NCBI RefSeq assembly: GCF_013307205.1
Contig: NZ_CP028940.1
Span: 913,702 to 977,701 of the forward strand
Reading direction: 5' to 3'
Source: Polynucleobacter arcticus
GTDB lineage: Bacteria > Pseudomonadota > Gammaproteobacteria > Burkholderiales > Burkholderiaceae
DNA: 64,000 nt
The notes beneath the pieces were generated by a model. It made no database searches and was not told where the DNA came from. It saw only the letters and a list, made by a program, of their open reading frames with translations. Below, piece by piece: positions 48,011 through 55,857 of this stretch; positions within the stretch are counted from its first letter, which is position 1; the number at the start of each line of letters is the position of its first letter. The position numbers and the translations under genes were made by a program.

Positions 48011-48223
48011 GTGAATACTCTGCCTCAAATCCAGCACTCTGTCATTACTTGCCCCAACTGTCAGGGTCATGAAATTCTCGAGATTCCAGAGGGATCTCCA
48101 CATCACCTATATCGCTGCCCATCCTGCAGCACTATTTTGAAGCCCAAGTCGGGTGACTGCTGCATCTTCTGTAGTTTTGGGAGTTTGGACTGTTCTAGTT
48201 CAGAGCAAAACTTGGCTGCCTAG
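48011..48223 (+). CDS. Small cysteine-rich zinc-ribbon protein
   Basis: A protein of about 70 residues with two zinc-ribbon knuckles, C14-PN-C17 and C36-PS-C39, followed by a GDCCIFCSFGSLDC motif carrying four more cysteines. I recall a GDCC(V/I)FCS(Y/F)G motif in small uncharacterised proteobacterial proteins. Start is uncertain: GTG at 48011 gives a compact protein, TTG at 47966 adds 15 residues; neither has a clear ribosome-binding site. It is divergent from phoX and precedes the ppx promoter. Likely a metal-binding regulator or chaperone, but the function is unknown. Confidence 0.65.
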   Translation: MNTLPQIQHSVITCPNCQGHEILEIPEGSPHHLYRCPSCSTILKPKSGDCCIFCSFGSLDCSSSEQNLAA

Positions 48224-48260
48224 CCCAATTGCAATAAGGCAGGGAGTAGGCTGGCTGGTC

Positions 48261-48294
48261 TTTTCATGAAGATGTCACGATAATTTCATAAAAT
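48261..48294 (+). promoter_or_regulatory. Pho box and -10 upstream of ppx
   Basis: TTTTCAT (48261-48267), GAAG, ATGTCAC (48272-48278) form a Pho-box repeat with 11-base period. TAAAAT (48289-48294) begins 10 bases later, a good -10 at the position expected for PhoB-activated promoters. ppx starts at 48333. Confidence 0.75.
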
Positions 48295-48332
48295 AGACAT
48301 ATTCACTTCAGCCTAGCCCTATTGGAACCATT

Positions 48333-49895
48333 TTGGCATTAGATAAAGACGTCTCTGGAAAAAATGCATCAGACCTAGTTGCTGCGGTTGACCTGGGTTC
48401 GAATAGCTTCCGAATGGTTGTTGCTCAAGTTGTTCAGACGCCGTCTGGCACCCAGCTGCGCCCAATCGATACGCTTAGGGAATCCGTCCGCTTGGCTGCA
48501 GGCCTCACTGATAACAAATTATTGGGAAACGAAGCTTATCAGCGCGGCATTACTGCCATTCGTCGCTTTGGTGAGCGTATCCGGGGTTTCGATCCGTCCA
48601 AGATTCGCGCAGTTGCTACGAATACACTGCGAGTTGCCAAAAACGCCTCGAGCTTTATTCAAGAGGCTGAGGCGGCTTTGGGCTTCCCAATTGAGATTAT
48701 TGCGGGTGTTGAAGAGGCCCGTTTAATTTACATTGGCGCTGCACATGAAGTTCCCGCTGTCCATGGCAATCGCTTAGTAGTCGATATTGGCGGAGGATCA
48801 ACTGAGCTCATCATCGGTAAGGGATATGAGCCCAAGTTGATGGAAAGTCTGTACATTGGCTGTGTTTCCCATAGCCTACGTTTTTTTCCAAAAGGGAATA
48901 TTGATTCTCATGCCTTTAAAGAGGCTGAGCTGGCTGCGCGTCGCGAGATTCAAGTGATTTCTGGCGCCTATTTAAAGTCAGGTTGGAAGCAAGTAATTGG
49001 ATCTTCGGGAACAGCGCGAGCCTTAGCGGAGCTCATTGCCGATAACAACTTGGGTGGTCAGGCTGACAGCCTCACCATGGGGCGGGTCAATGGATCTAGT
49101 GGCCTGATTACGCGCGAGGGCTTGAGGGCCTTGAAGAAGCATCTCTTGAAGTATGAGCACATTAGTCAGGTGGAGTTAATTGGTTTAAAAGACGATCGCC
49201 GTTCTGTTTGGCCGGGCGGACTTGCCATCATGATTGCGGTATTTGAAGAGCTAGGTATTGAGAGCATGGAAGTGACCGATGCCGCTTTACGACTCGGCGT
49301 TTTATATGACTTACTGGGTCGTTCGCAGCATGACGATATGCGGTTTGTGACCGTAGAGCAGTTTATGCAACGCTATATTGTTGATCGGGAACAAGCGAAG
49401 CGCGTTGGTAATTTGGCAGCTGAGTTTTTAGCCCAACTTCCAAAGCCTGAAGAAGAAAGTAGGGCAGATAACATCGCCCTATTGCAATGGGCTGCCAACT
49501 TACATGAAATTGGTTTATCGATTTCTCATAACGGATATCACAAGCATTCTGCCTACATTGCAGGCAATGCAGACATGCCAGGCTTCTCTAAAAATGATCA
49601 GGCAAGATTAGCTGCTTTGTTAATTGGCCATGCCGGTAAATTAGGGAAGCTCGCTAACAATCCTATCTTTTCAGATTGGCGTATGTTGTTCTGTTTGCGT
49701 CTGGCTCAAGTGCTTTGCCGAGGTCGTAGTGATGGGAATCTGCCGAAGGTAAAAGTCTCAGAGCACAACGGCTCCTATTTAGTCAGTCTATCGAAAGAAT
49801 GGGCAGATGAGCACCCATTAACAGAATTCAGTCTACAAAAAGAAGCGGCCGAATGGGAACGTATCGGCCGACCTTACAGCATTAGTTTGAAGTAA
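48333..49895 (+). CDS. ppx: Exopolyphosphatase (Ppx/GppA family)
   Basis: A 520-residue enzyme that releases phosphate from the ends of polyphosphate chains, or acts as a pppGpp phosphohydrolase. The actin-like ATPase fold motifs are visible: VAAVDLGSNSFRMVVAQV, the catalytic region AGVEEARLIYIGAAH, the phosphate loop VVDIGGGSTELIIG, and a C-terminal HD-like region with NLHEIGLSISHNGYHKHSAYI. The start is a TTG at 48333 as no ATG lies in frame nearby. A Pho box with a well-placed -10 lies 38 bases upstream. It is convergent with olsB, three bases apart. Confidence 0.93.
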   Translation: MALDKDVSGKNASDLVAAVDLGSNSFRMVVAQVVQTPSGTQLRPIDTLRESVRLAAGLTDNKLLGNEAYQRGITAIRRFGERIRGFDPSKIRAVATNTLRVAKNASSFIQEAEAALGFPIEIIAGVEEARLIYIGAAHEVPAVHGNRLVVDIGGGSTELIIGKGYEPKLMESLYIGCVSHSLRFFPKGNIDSHAFKEAELAARREIQVISGAYLKSGWKQVIGSSGTARALAELIADNNLGGQADSLTMGRVNGSSGLITREGLRALKKHLLKYEHISQVELIGLKDDRRSVWPGGLAIMIAVFEELGIESMEVTDAALRLGVLYDLLGRSQHDDMRFVTVEQFMQRYIVDREQAKRVGNLAAEFLAQLPKPEEESRADNIALLQWAANLHEIGLSISHNGYHKHSAYIAGNADMPGFSKNDQARLAALLIGHAGKLGKLANNPIFSDWRMLFCLRLAQVLCRGRSDGNLPKVKVSEHNGSYLVSLSKEWADEHPLTEFSLQKEAAEWERIGRPYSISLK

Positions 49896-49898
49896 GCT

Positions 49899-50837
49899 CT
49901 ACAAGCCTAAGAAGTGCTTGGCATAGCGAGGATTGATTTCAGATAAGCGGAGCATGGTGAGTACATCGGCTGTATTAAAGTCTGGATCCCAAGCGGGTGC
50001 ACTGCAAATTTTCGCTCCCAACTTCAGGTAACCCTTAATTAGTGGTGGAGGCTCTACTTCTAAGCCCCCATTGAGGCGATCCAGAGGCAAAGGTAAACGT
50101 GGGAAAGCATGATTCTCTACCGGTGCCATCTGCTCATTGCTCAGGGAGTTATAAAGGCTGGCTGCAAAGTGACCTCCGTCTGCCATAGGGATACTTGCGC
50201 AACCAAGCATGATTTCATAATCGTGCTTTTGCATATATTGAGCAAGGCCACTCCACAGAGCCATGATTACGGCACCAGATCGGTAATCTTCATGAACGCA
50301 GGATCTACCAAGTTCTACCATTTTTGGGCGCAAATGGTTTAAGCGGGTCAGGTCAAATTCAGAATCAGAGTAGAGGCGGCCAATTTCCCTAGCCTTGTGC
50401 GGAGGAAGCACGCGATATGTTCCAACTACCTTGAGTGATTCTTGATCACGAATCAGCAAATGATCGCAATAGGCATCAAACTCATCGATATCTAAGTTTT
50501 CGGCATTAGGAGGGAGCTTAGCGCCCATCTCTTCTGCAAAGACCTTATAGCGAAGGCGCTGCGCCTCTTTAATTTCATTGGCATTGCTGGCCCAAGTAAT
50601 CTGAAAAGCTGGGCGCTTTGGTTTGGCAATGGACTTTTCAACAACTACGGACTCTTGCGCGTTTAACTCTGCACGGCCTCGAGTCGCAAATTTCTTACCA
50701 AACAACTTCTTTGCTATTTTCTTGGAAAAAAGCTTTTTAATCGCTTCTGCCTTACCCTTCGCGCTCTTCCTTGGCTTACCTTCAAATCGTGAGTTGAAGA
50801 TATCAAATGCGCCGAGTGGATTTGGAATATCCGACAT
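49899..50837 (-). CDS. olsB: L-ornithine N-alpha-acyltransferase (OlsB-like)
   Basis: A 312-residue GNAT-fold acyltransferase of the OlsB/hemolysin family. Motifs include EAQRLRYKVFAEEMGA, DIDEFDAYCDHLLIRD, KVVGTYRVLPP, VELGRSCVHEDYRSG and GCASIPMADGG. OlsB transfers a 3-hydroxyacyl chain from acyl carrier protein to ornithine, the first step in phosphorus-free ornithine lipids. About 75 N-terminal residues are strongly basic (KKLFSKKIAKKLFGKK), longer than in typical OlsB. The ATG at 50837 has an AAGGAA site; the upstream frame extension lies in dgkA. It is the last gene of the plcP-agt-dgkA-olsB operon. Confidence 0.88.
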   Translation of the reverse strand: MSDIPNPLGAFDIFNSRFEGKPRKSAKGKAEAIKKLFSKKIAKKLFGKKFATRGRAELNAQESVVVEKSIAKPKRPAFQITWASNANEIKEAQRLRYKVFAEEMGAKLPPNAENLDIDEFDAYCDHLLIRDQESLKVVGTYRVLPPHKAREIGRLYSDSEFDLTRLNHLRPKMVELGRSCVHEDYRSGAVIMALWSGLAQYMQKHDYEIMLGCASIPMADGGHFAASLYNSLSNEQMAPVENHAFPRLPLPLDRLNGGLEVEPPPLIKGYLKLGAKICSAPAWDPDFNTADVLTMLRLSEINPRYAKHFLGL

Positions 50838-50880
50838 AGTTTTCCTTAAAAATAGTGTTTCTAATGGTAGAAGTGCTTTA

Positions 50881-51285
50881 TTACCAATTGATGACAAGAG
50901 GTGCACAAATGGTGATCCAGAGCAATGCGGCAATCAATAAGGCCAGCATGACAGCAGCGGATCCAAAGTCTTTGGCCCTTTTAGAGAGGTCGTGGTGATC
51001 AAAAGAAATTCGATCAATCGCTGCCTCAACGCTGGAATTGAGTAATTCGACTACCAAAACCAGGATCAATGAGGCAATCAAAGCACATTTTTCAATGGGA
51101 GTGATGGGAAGAAAAAATGCGATTGGCGTCAGGACGCAGAGCAGGGTCAGCTCTTGCCTAAAAGCACTTTCTTCCTTAAATGCATACACAATGCCGCACC
51201 AAGAGTTCTTGGCGGCATGCCAAGCTCTGGTAAGTCCCCGATTGCCTTTGTGGGGGTTTTGATTGATGTTGTAAGGGGTAGTCAA
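50881..51285 (-). CDS. dgkA: Diacylglycerol kinase, DgkA family
   Basis: A 134-residue inner-membrane protein with three helices. The family motifs are intact: NSWCGIVYAFKEESAFRQE, VVELLNSSVEAAIDRIS with the catalytic glutamate, and SKRAKDFGSAAVML. It phosphorylates diacylglycerol to phosphatidic acid. In this operon (nine bases after agt, 43 before olsB) it would compete with Agt for the diacylglycerol released by PlcP, or recycle it when phosphate returns. That role is inference; the enzyme identity is well supported. Confidence 0.92.
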   Translation of the reverse strand: MTTPYNINQNPHKGNRGLTRAWHAAKNSWCGIVYAFKEESAFRQELTLLCVLTPIAFFLPITPIEKCALIASLILVLVVELLNSSVEAAIDRISFDHHDLSKRAKDFGSAAVMLALLIAALLWITICAPLVINW

Positions 51286-51294
51286 AATACTGCC

Positions 51295-52323
51295 CTATGC
51301 TAAAGCGGTGACATGAACCTCAGGCGATGTCACTGGCTTGAGATGGTTGGCAAATTGCTCTGAAGCGGCTCTCCATGAGAACTTTTCAGCATGCGCTCTA
51401 GCAACTTCACGGGGGATCTTCAGGGCTTGTAGACAAGCCTCACGTAGATCCTCATTCATGGCGCCGGCTGGAGAGTCACCCAAAACATCTATCGGGCCTG
51501 TAACAGGGTAAGCTGCAACGGGTGTGCCACAGGCCATTGCCTCAAGCAATACCAAACCAAAGGTATCGGTTTTGCTGGGGAAGACAAAAACATCGGCGGA
51601 AGCATATACCTTCGCCAACTCTTGCTGCTGGAGGACGCCAAGATAATTGATGTTGGGATATTTTTCTTTGATGCCCGCCATCGCTGGGCCATCGCCCACA
51701 ACCCACTTGGAGCCTGGCAGATCAATTTCTAAAAATGCATTGATGTTTTTTTCAATGGCAACGCGACCTACATATAAGAAGATAGGATGTGCAGTGTTGA
51801 GTACTTTTGAATCTTGCATCTTGAAGATGTCCAGATCGACACCTCTAGACCACAGGACTACATTATTGAGACCATATTTTTCCAGGTCATCTTTCACCAC
51901 AATTGTTGGTGCCATCACAGCCATAGAGGGTCCATGAAACCAGCGGATGAAAGTATAGGTAATCGCTAGTGGGATGCCTGTACGGGCTTTAACGTATTCT
52001 GGAAAACGGGTGTGATACGCAGTTGAGAAGGGAAGCTTATTTTTTACGGCATAAGATCTTGCTGAAAGACCAAGCGGCCCTTCAGTAGCAATGTGCATGG
52101 CATCCGGTGCGAATGCCTTAATTCTGCGAGCAACCTCTTTGCCAGGGAATAGTGACAAAGCGATATCCGGATAGGTGGGGCAAGGAATTGATTTGAAGCC
52201 ATTGGGGGTAATCATTTCAACTTCATGCCCCATCCCAATGAGTTCGGCGCGCGTTTGCTTGAGTGTTCTCACAACGCCATTCACTTGCGGATCCCATGCA
52301 TCAGTAATGATCATAATTTTCAT
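51295..52323 (-). CDS. agt: Glycosyltransferase acting on diacylglycerol (Agt-like, GT4)
   Basis: A 342-residue GT-B glycosyltransferase. It begins MKIMIITDAWDPQVNGVVRTL, has IATEGPLGLSARSYA, TAYHTRFPEYVKARTG and WSRGVDLDIF, and the GT4 donor-binding region DVFVFPSKTDTFGLVLLEAMACGTPV. This pattern is that of Agt, the enzyme paired with PlcP in bacteria that swap phospholipids for glycolipids during phosphate starvation; SqdX-like sulfolipid synthases are related. It overlaps the plcP stop by four bases (ATGA). The sugar added (glucose, glucuronate or other) cannot be told. Confidence 0.85.
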   Translation of the reverse strand: MKIMIITDAWDPQVNGVVRTLKQTRAELIGMGHEVEMITPNGFKSIPCPTYPDIALSLFPGKEVARRIKAFAPDAMHIATEGPLGLSARSYAVKNKLPFSTAYHTRFPEYVKARTGIPLAITYTFIRWFHGPSMAVMAPTIVVKDDLEKYGLNNVVLWSRGVDLDIFKMQDSKVLNTAHPIFLYVGRVAIEKNINAFLEIDLPGSKWVVGDGPAMAGIKEKYPNINYLGVLQQQELAKVYASADVFVFPSKTDTFGLVLLEAMACGTPVAAYPVTGPIDVLGDSPAGAMNEDLREACLQALKIPREVARAHAEKFSWRAASEQFANHLKPVTSPEVHVTALA

Positions 52324-53138
52324 GCGGTAGCTTCTTTCATGAGTACTTCAACAGCGGGTTGGAGAGTAATTTTTGGTGCTACTAGGTCCTCTACTGGATC
52401 TCCTTTAATATGGGTCCAGTAGATAATTTTGAGTTCGCCCTCTGTTGTCTCGACAAGAGCAGATAAGCTTTCAACCCAATCGCCATCATTGCAATAGAGC
52501 AGGCCATCGATTTCGCGGATTTCGGCCTTATGAATATGACCGCATACGACACCGTCACAGTTGCGTAAACGCGCCTCTCTAGCCATGATGTGTTCAAAAT
52601 CTGCGATATAGCTGACTGCATTTTTAACTTGGTGCTTGAGGTACTGGGAAAGTGACCAGTACTGCAGCCCCATCTTGACTCGCATCCTATTGAAATGGCG
52701 ATTGATATATAGGATGAAGGTGTATAGAGAGTCGCCAACATATGCCAGCCATTTGGCATATTGCATCACGCCATCAAACAGGTCGCCATGGGTTACCCAT
52801 AGCTTGCGGCCGTCTAAAGTGGTGTGGATAACCTCCTCTCGAACCTGAATATCCCCAAAAGACATGCCAAAATAGTCGCGAGCAGCCTCGTCATGATTAC
52901 CGGGTATGTAAATTACTTCGCTACCCTTACGCGCTTTACGCAATAATTTCTGAACTACGTCGTTGTGGGTTTGAGGCCAGTAAAAGGACTGCTTTAGGCG
53001 CCAGCCGTCGATAATGTCGCCGACCAAATAAAACGTGTCAGCTTCATTGTGTTTCAAAAAATCGAGGAGGTAGTTTGCCTGACACCCTGATGTTCCCAGG
53101 TGTACATCTGAAATCCAAATCGCTCTGTAATGCGTCAT
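52320..53138 (-). CDS. plcP: PlcP-type phospholipase C (metallophosphoesterase)
   Basis: A 272-residue cytosolic metallophosphoesterase of the LpxH-like superfamily. Metal ligands are in place: D11 and H13 (ISDVHLG), D41 (VGDIIDGWRL), N81-H82 (PGNHDE), H117 (THGDLFD) and GHIH near residue 200. The context WRLKQSFYWPQTHNDVVQKLLRKARKG matches PlcP, which cleaves phospholipids to diacylglycerol under phosphate limitation, rather than true LpxH. It is the first gene of an operon with agt, and tandem Pho-box repeats precede it. An LpxH-type UDP-diacylglucosamine hydrolase is the main alternative. Confidence 0.87.
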   Translation of the reverse strand: MTHYRAIWISDVHLGTSGCQANYLLDFLKHNEADTFYLVGDIIDGWRLKQSFYWPQTHNDVVQKLLRKARKGSEVIYIPGNHDEAARDYFGMSFGDIQVREEVIHTTLDGRKLWVTHGDLFDGVMQYAKWLAYVGDSLYTFILYINRHFNRMRVKMGLQYWSLSQYLKHQVKNAVSYIADFEHIMAREARLRNCDGVVCGHIHKAEIREIDGLLYCNDGDWVESLSALVETTEGELKIIYWTHIKGDPVEDLVAPKITLQPAVEVLMKEATA

Positions 53139-53162
53139 GAGTAAACATTAAGCCTACCCATA

Positions 53163-53202
53163 GTGTAATTTTGATGACAGTTTTAAGGCATTTTGATGAC
53201 AT
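53163..53202 (-). promoter_or_regulatory. Tandem Pho boxes upstream of plcP
   Basis: On the minus strand four 7-mers follow an exact 11-base period: ATGTCAT (53202-53196), ATGCCTT, CTGTCAT (53180-53174) and ATTACAC (53169-53163). Units 1 and 3 fit the PhoB half-site best. A -10-like CTTAAT (53152-53147) begins 10 bases after the last unit. The same region separates plcP from divergent olsA. Confidence 0.75.
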
Positions 53203-53223
53203 GATTTATATTGATATCTCACT

Positions 53224-54000
53224 ATGAAAAACCTTTCCCAAAGTTCCAGGCCAATTGAGACACCAAAACTCCAGCGTATATGGATATGGACCCAGATTTG
53301 GCTGCATGTAATTTGTGGCGTCTGTACGCTTTCTTTTATCTTTCCCTTTTTGGATCACAGAAATAAAGATCGAAAAATACAGGAGTGGTCACGATATCTT
53401 TTAAAGATATTCAATATTCAGCTTGTAGTGCATGATGCCCACTTGCTTGAAAAGAGCCCGCACTTGATTGCCTCTAACCACATATCGTGGCTAGATATTC
53501 ATGTGATCAATGCATTTGAACCTATTCGCTTTGTTGCAAAGTCTGAAGTGGCGGAGTGGCCTATCTTTGGTTGGATGGCTAAACAGCTGGGTACGGTATT
53601 TATTCGCAGGGATAGCGCACGTCATGCCAGACAAGTAGTTGGTCAGATGGCGGATGTTCTCAAAACAGAATCGATCTGCATCTTCCCGGAGGGGACTTCT
53701 ACAATTGGCGAACTTGTTCTACCATTCAAACCCAATCTTTTCGAGTCAGCAATAGTTGCTCGGGTGCCGGTTTTCCCGCTCGCTATTCAATACCTTTCAG
53801 AGGGTACTAAAGAGCGGAGTCAAGCCCCCGCTTTTATTGGGGATATGGGTTTATTAGGGTCGATGTCCAACATCATCAAAAATCGTTGTTTGGTCGCTCA
53901 AATTACGATTTTTCCGTCTTTTTCTAGTGTTAGCGAGCTTAATGTGGATCGTAAGCAAGTAGCCAATTACTGTCAGGAAACCATCTCTGAAAGCCTTTAA
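53224..54000 (+). CDS. olsA: 1-acyl-sn-glycerol-3-phosphate / lyso-ornithine lipid acyltransferase (OlsA/PlsC-like)
   Basis: A 258-residue membrane-associated acyltransferase. An N-terminal helix (residues about 24-43) is followed by the HX4D motif NHISWLD (H86, D91), the GTVFIRRDS block and FPEGTS, all diagnostic of PlsC-type O-acyltransferases. OlsA completes ornithine lipids by O-acylating lyso-ornithine lipid; PlsC makes phosphatidic acid. I favour OlsA because olsB lies in the divergent operon, but sequence alone does not exclude PlsC. It shares an 85-base regulatory region with plcP and is followed by ppk2. Confidence 0.8.
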   Translation: MKNLSQSSRPIETPKLQRIWIWTQIWLHVICGVCTLSFIFPFLDHRNKDRKIQEWSRYLLKIFNIQLVVHDAHLLEKSPHLIASNHISWLDIHVINAFEPIRFVAKSEVAEWPIFGWMAKQLGTVFIRRDSARHARQVVGQMADVLKTESICIFPEGTSTIGELVLPFKPNLFESAIVARVPVFPLAIQYLSEGTKERSQAPAFIGDMGLLGSMSNIIKNRCLVAQITIFPSFSSVSELNVDRKQVANYCQETISESL

Positions 54001-54007
54001 AGGGCAT

Positions 54008-54041
54008 CTGTAACAAAAGTATCATAATCTTGAGATACAAA
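54008..54041 (+). promoter_or_regulatory. Possible Pho box and -10 before ppk2
   Basis: CTGTAAC (54008-54014), AAAA, GTATCAT (54019-54025) have the 7-4-7 layout, and TACAAA (54036-54041) begins 10 bases later. Each half-site matches only part of the consensus. The -10 lies inside a hairpin (54031-54049, TGAGATAC/GTGTCTCA). Confidence 0.5.
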
Positions 54042-54064
54042 GTGTCTCAGACCCAGGAGAAGAA

Positions 54065-54970
54065 ATGACGTCAAAACATCAAGAGATGGCCGAGTGGTAT
54101 CAGCGTGCTCAAGAAGAAATTCTGGACAGCATGGATGAAGAGCTCGAAATGGAGCTTGATGATGACCGTCTATCCCCTGACGGTGGAAGCGGCTCTGTTA
54201 TTCCTCGTAATGTCTACTTTAAGGAATTATTTCGTCTTCAGGGTGAATTAGTCAAACTCCAGGATTGGGTAGTAGAAAATAAACTCAAAGTGGCTGTTCT
54301 ATTTGAGGGTCGTGATTCTGCGGGTAAGGGTGGGGCGATTAAACGGATTACTCAAAGGCTCAATCCCCGTGTTTGTAAAGTGGTTGCACTGACCGCGCCG
54401 AGTGAGCGTGAGAAAACCCAATGGTATTTTCAGCGTTACGTTTCTAACTTACCTGCCGGCGGAGAGATTGTGCTGTTCGACCGTAGTTGGTACAACCGGT
54501 CGGGCGTAGAAAAGGTCATGGGTTTTTGCACGGATGCTGAGTACGAAGAATTTTTACGTACAGTGCCAGAATTTGAGCGCATGATCATTCGCTCGGGAAT
54601 CATCCTAATTAAGTATTGGTTCTCTATCTCTGACGATGAGCAATACAGCCGCTTTATGATGCGTATTCATGATCCACTCAAGCAATGGAAACTCAGCCCC
54701 ATGGATCTCGATGCACGTCGTCACTGGGAAGCCTATACCAAGGCAAAAGAGACCATGCTGGAGCGCACCAATATTCCTGAGGCACCATGGTGGGTGGTAG
54801 CAGCAAATGATAAGAAAAAAGCCCGTTTAAATTGCATTTCTCATCTGTTAAATCAAATTCCTTATCAGGAAATTGACCACCCAGAGATTACCTTGCCCGA
54901 GCGGGTTCACAATCCTGACTATCTTCGTGGGCCTGTGCCGAAGAATATGTACGTCCCCGAGATCTACTAA
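54065..54970 (+). CDS. ppk2: Polyphosphate kinase 2
   Basis: A 301-residue PPK2-family enzyme that transfers phosphate between polyphosphate and nucleotides. Walker A is GRDSAGKGG (residues 82-90), Walker B EIVLFDRSWYNRSGVE (D139, R140), with the lid module near residues 195-215 and the C-terminal PEITLPERVHNPDYLRGP. A single domain of this length is PPK2 class I-like. The first 40 residues are an acidic extension. A GGAGAAG ribosome-binding site precedes the ATG. It follows olsA and precedes the CYTH-like gene. Confidence 0.92.
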   Translation: MTSKHQEMAEWYQRAQEEILDSMDEELEMELDDDRLSPDGGSGSVIPRNVYFKELFRLQGELVKLQDWVVENKLKVAVLFEGRDSAGKGGAIKRITQRLNPRVCKVVALTAPSEREKTQWYFQRYVSNLPAGGEIVLFDRSWYNRSGVEKVMGFCTDAEYEEFLRTVPEFERMIIRSGIILIKYWFSISDDEQYSRFMMRIHDPLKQWKLSPMDLDARRHWEAYTKAKETMLERTNIPEAPWWVVAANDKKKARLNCISHLLNQIPYQEIDHPEITLPERVHNPDYLRGPVPKNMYVPEIY

Positions 54971-55029
54971 TTTGCCAAGTTGATTCTCGAAGAATGTTAA
55001 TCTCTTGTTATTAAATAAGGGGTTAGCAC

Positions 55030-55857
55030 TTGAAATCAAAGCATAGCATCACCAATAGAGAATTTAAGCTTCTGATTAAGCCTCAGGGCTTAGATAGGCG
55101 TAGCCGTATTACTGCCCTGAGCGATCAGATTCTCAATTTCTGTAAAAAGAATAAGGTGGAGTTTTTTCACCTTGATAACGCTACCACTGGCTTACGAAAT
55201 ATCTATTTTTACGACACGCCTGGGGAGGATTTCAGACGCAATAATATTATTTTGCGTGTCCGAGAATCCCGACAAAACGTGTGGGTGGATGATTGGTGCG
55301 AAGTCACCCTGAAGTGCCGAACTGATGATTTGGTTAAAGCTCATGAATTTGATCCATCACCAAAAAAATCGATTAAGTCCCGCTTACGTCTGAAAGAAGA
55401 AATTCTTCGAGGCGATACGCTTGGAACCGCCAGAACGATTTACTCTAATAATGCGATTTTGGATGTAGTGCCCATTGATAGCTTATTTGAAAAGTCTTTA
55501 GCTAGTGTTGCCAAGTTCTTTCCTGGCTTAATCACTCTACCTATTGATAAAAAATCACCTATCCGGATCGTGGGTGGACGTACCAATAAGATTCTTGAGG
55601 CATGCTTGCCTATTGGAAACCTAGTCTTTGGTGATGGGGTTCAAGCCCATTGCGAGATTGCCATCTGGATGAAAAGTGTTGGCGATCCCATTGTTGGCGA
55701 GCTAGCTTTTTCTTATCGGGTGAGTGATGCCAACCGTGGCCAAGCAAAAGCGCATAAACGCGCTGATAAATTCTTTAAGAAGTTGCAAATTGAGCTTGCT
55801 AACTGGCTGGAGATAGGGAGCACTAAAACAGCCTTGGTGTACGGGAAGCCTGAGTGA
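55030..55857 (+). CDS. CYTH-like (triphosphate tunnel) domain protein
   Basis: A 275-residue protein I cannot name firmly. The first half shows the alternating charged-strand pattern of CYTH/triphosphate-tunnel enzymes: REFKLLIKP, NNIILRVRESRQ, CEVTLKCR and RLRLKEEI, strands with facing Glu, Arg and Lys that grip triphosphate or polyphosphate. The second half is less recognisable. The start is TTG at 55030 with AAGGGG seven bases upstream. Its stop overlaps the GTG of the chromate transporter gene. Directly after ppk2, it may bind or hydrolyse polyphosphate; this is inference. Confidence 0.65.
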   Translation: MKSKHSITNREFKLLIKPQGLDRRSRITALSDQILNFCKKNKVEFFHLDNATTGLRNIYFYDTPGEDFRRNNIILRVRESRQNVWVDDWCEVTLKCRTDDLVKAHEFDPSPKKSIKSRLRLKEEILRGDTLGTARTIYSNNAILDVVPIDSLFEKSLASVAKFFPGLITLPIDKKSPIRIVGGRTNKILEACLPIGNLVFGDGVQAHCEIAIWMKSVGDPIVGELAFSYRVSDANRGQAKAHKRADKFFKKLQIELANWLEIGSTKTALVYGKPE

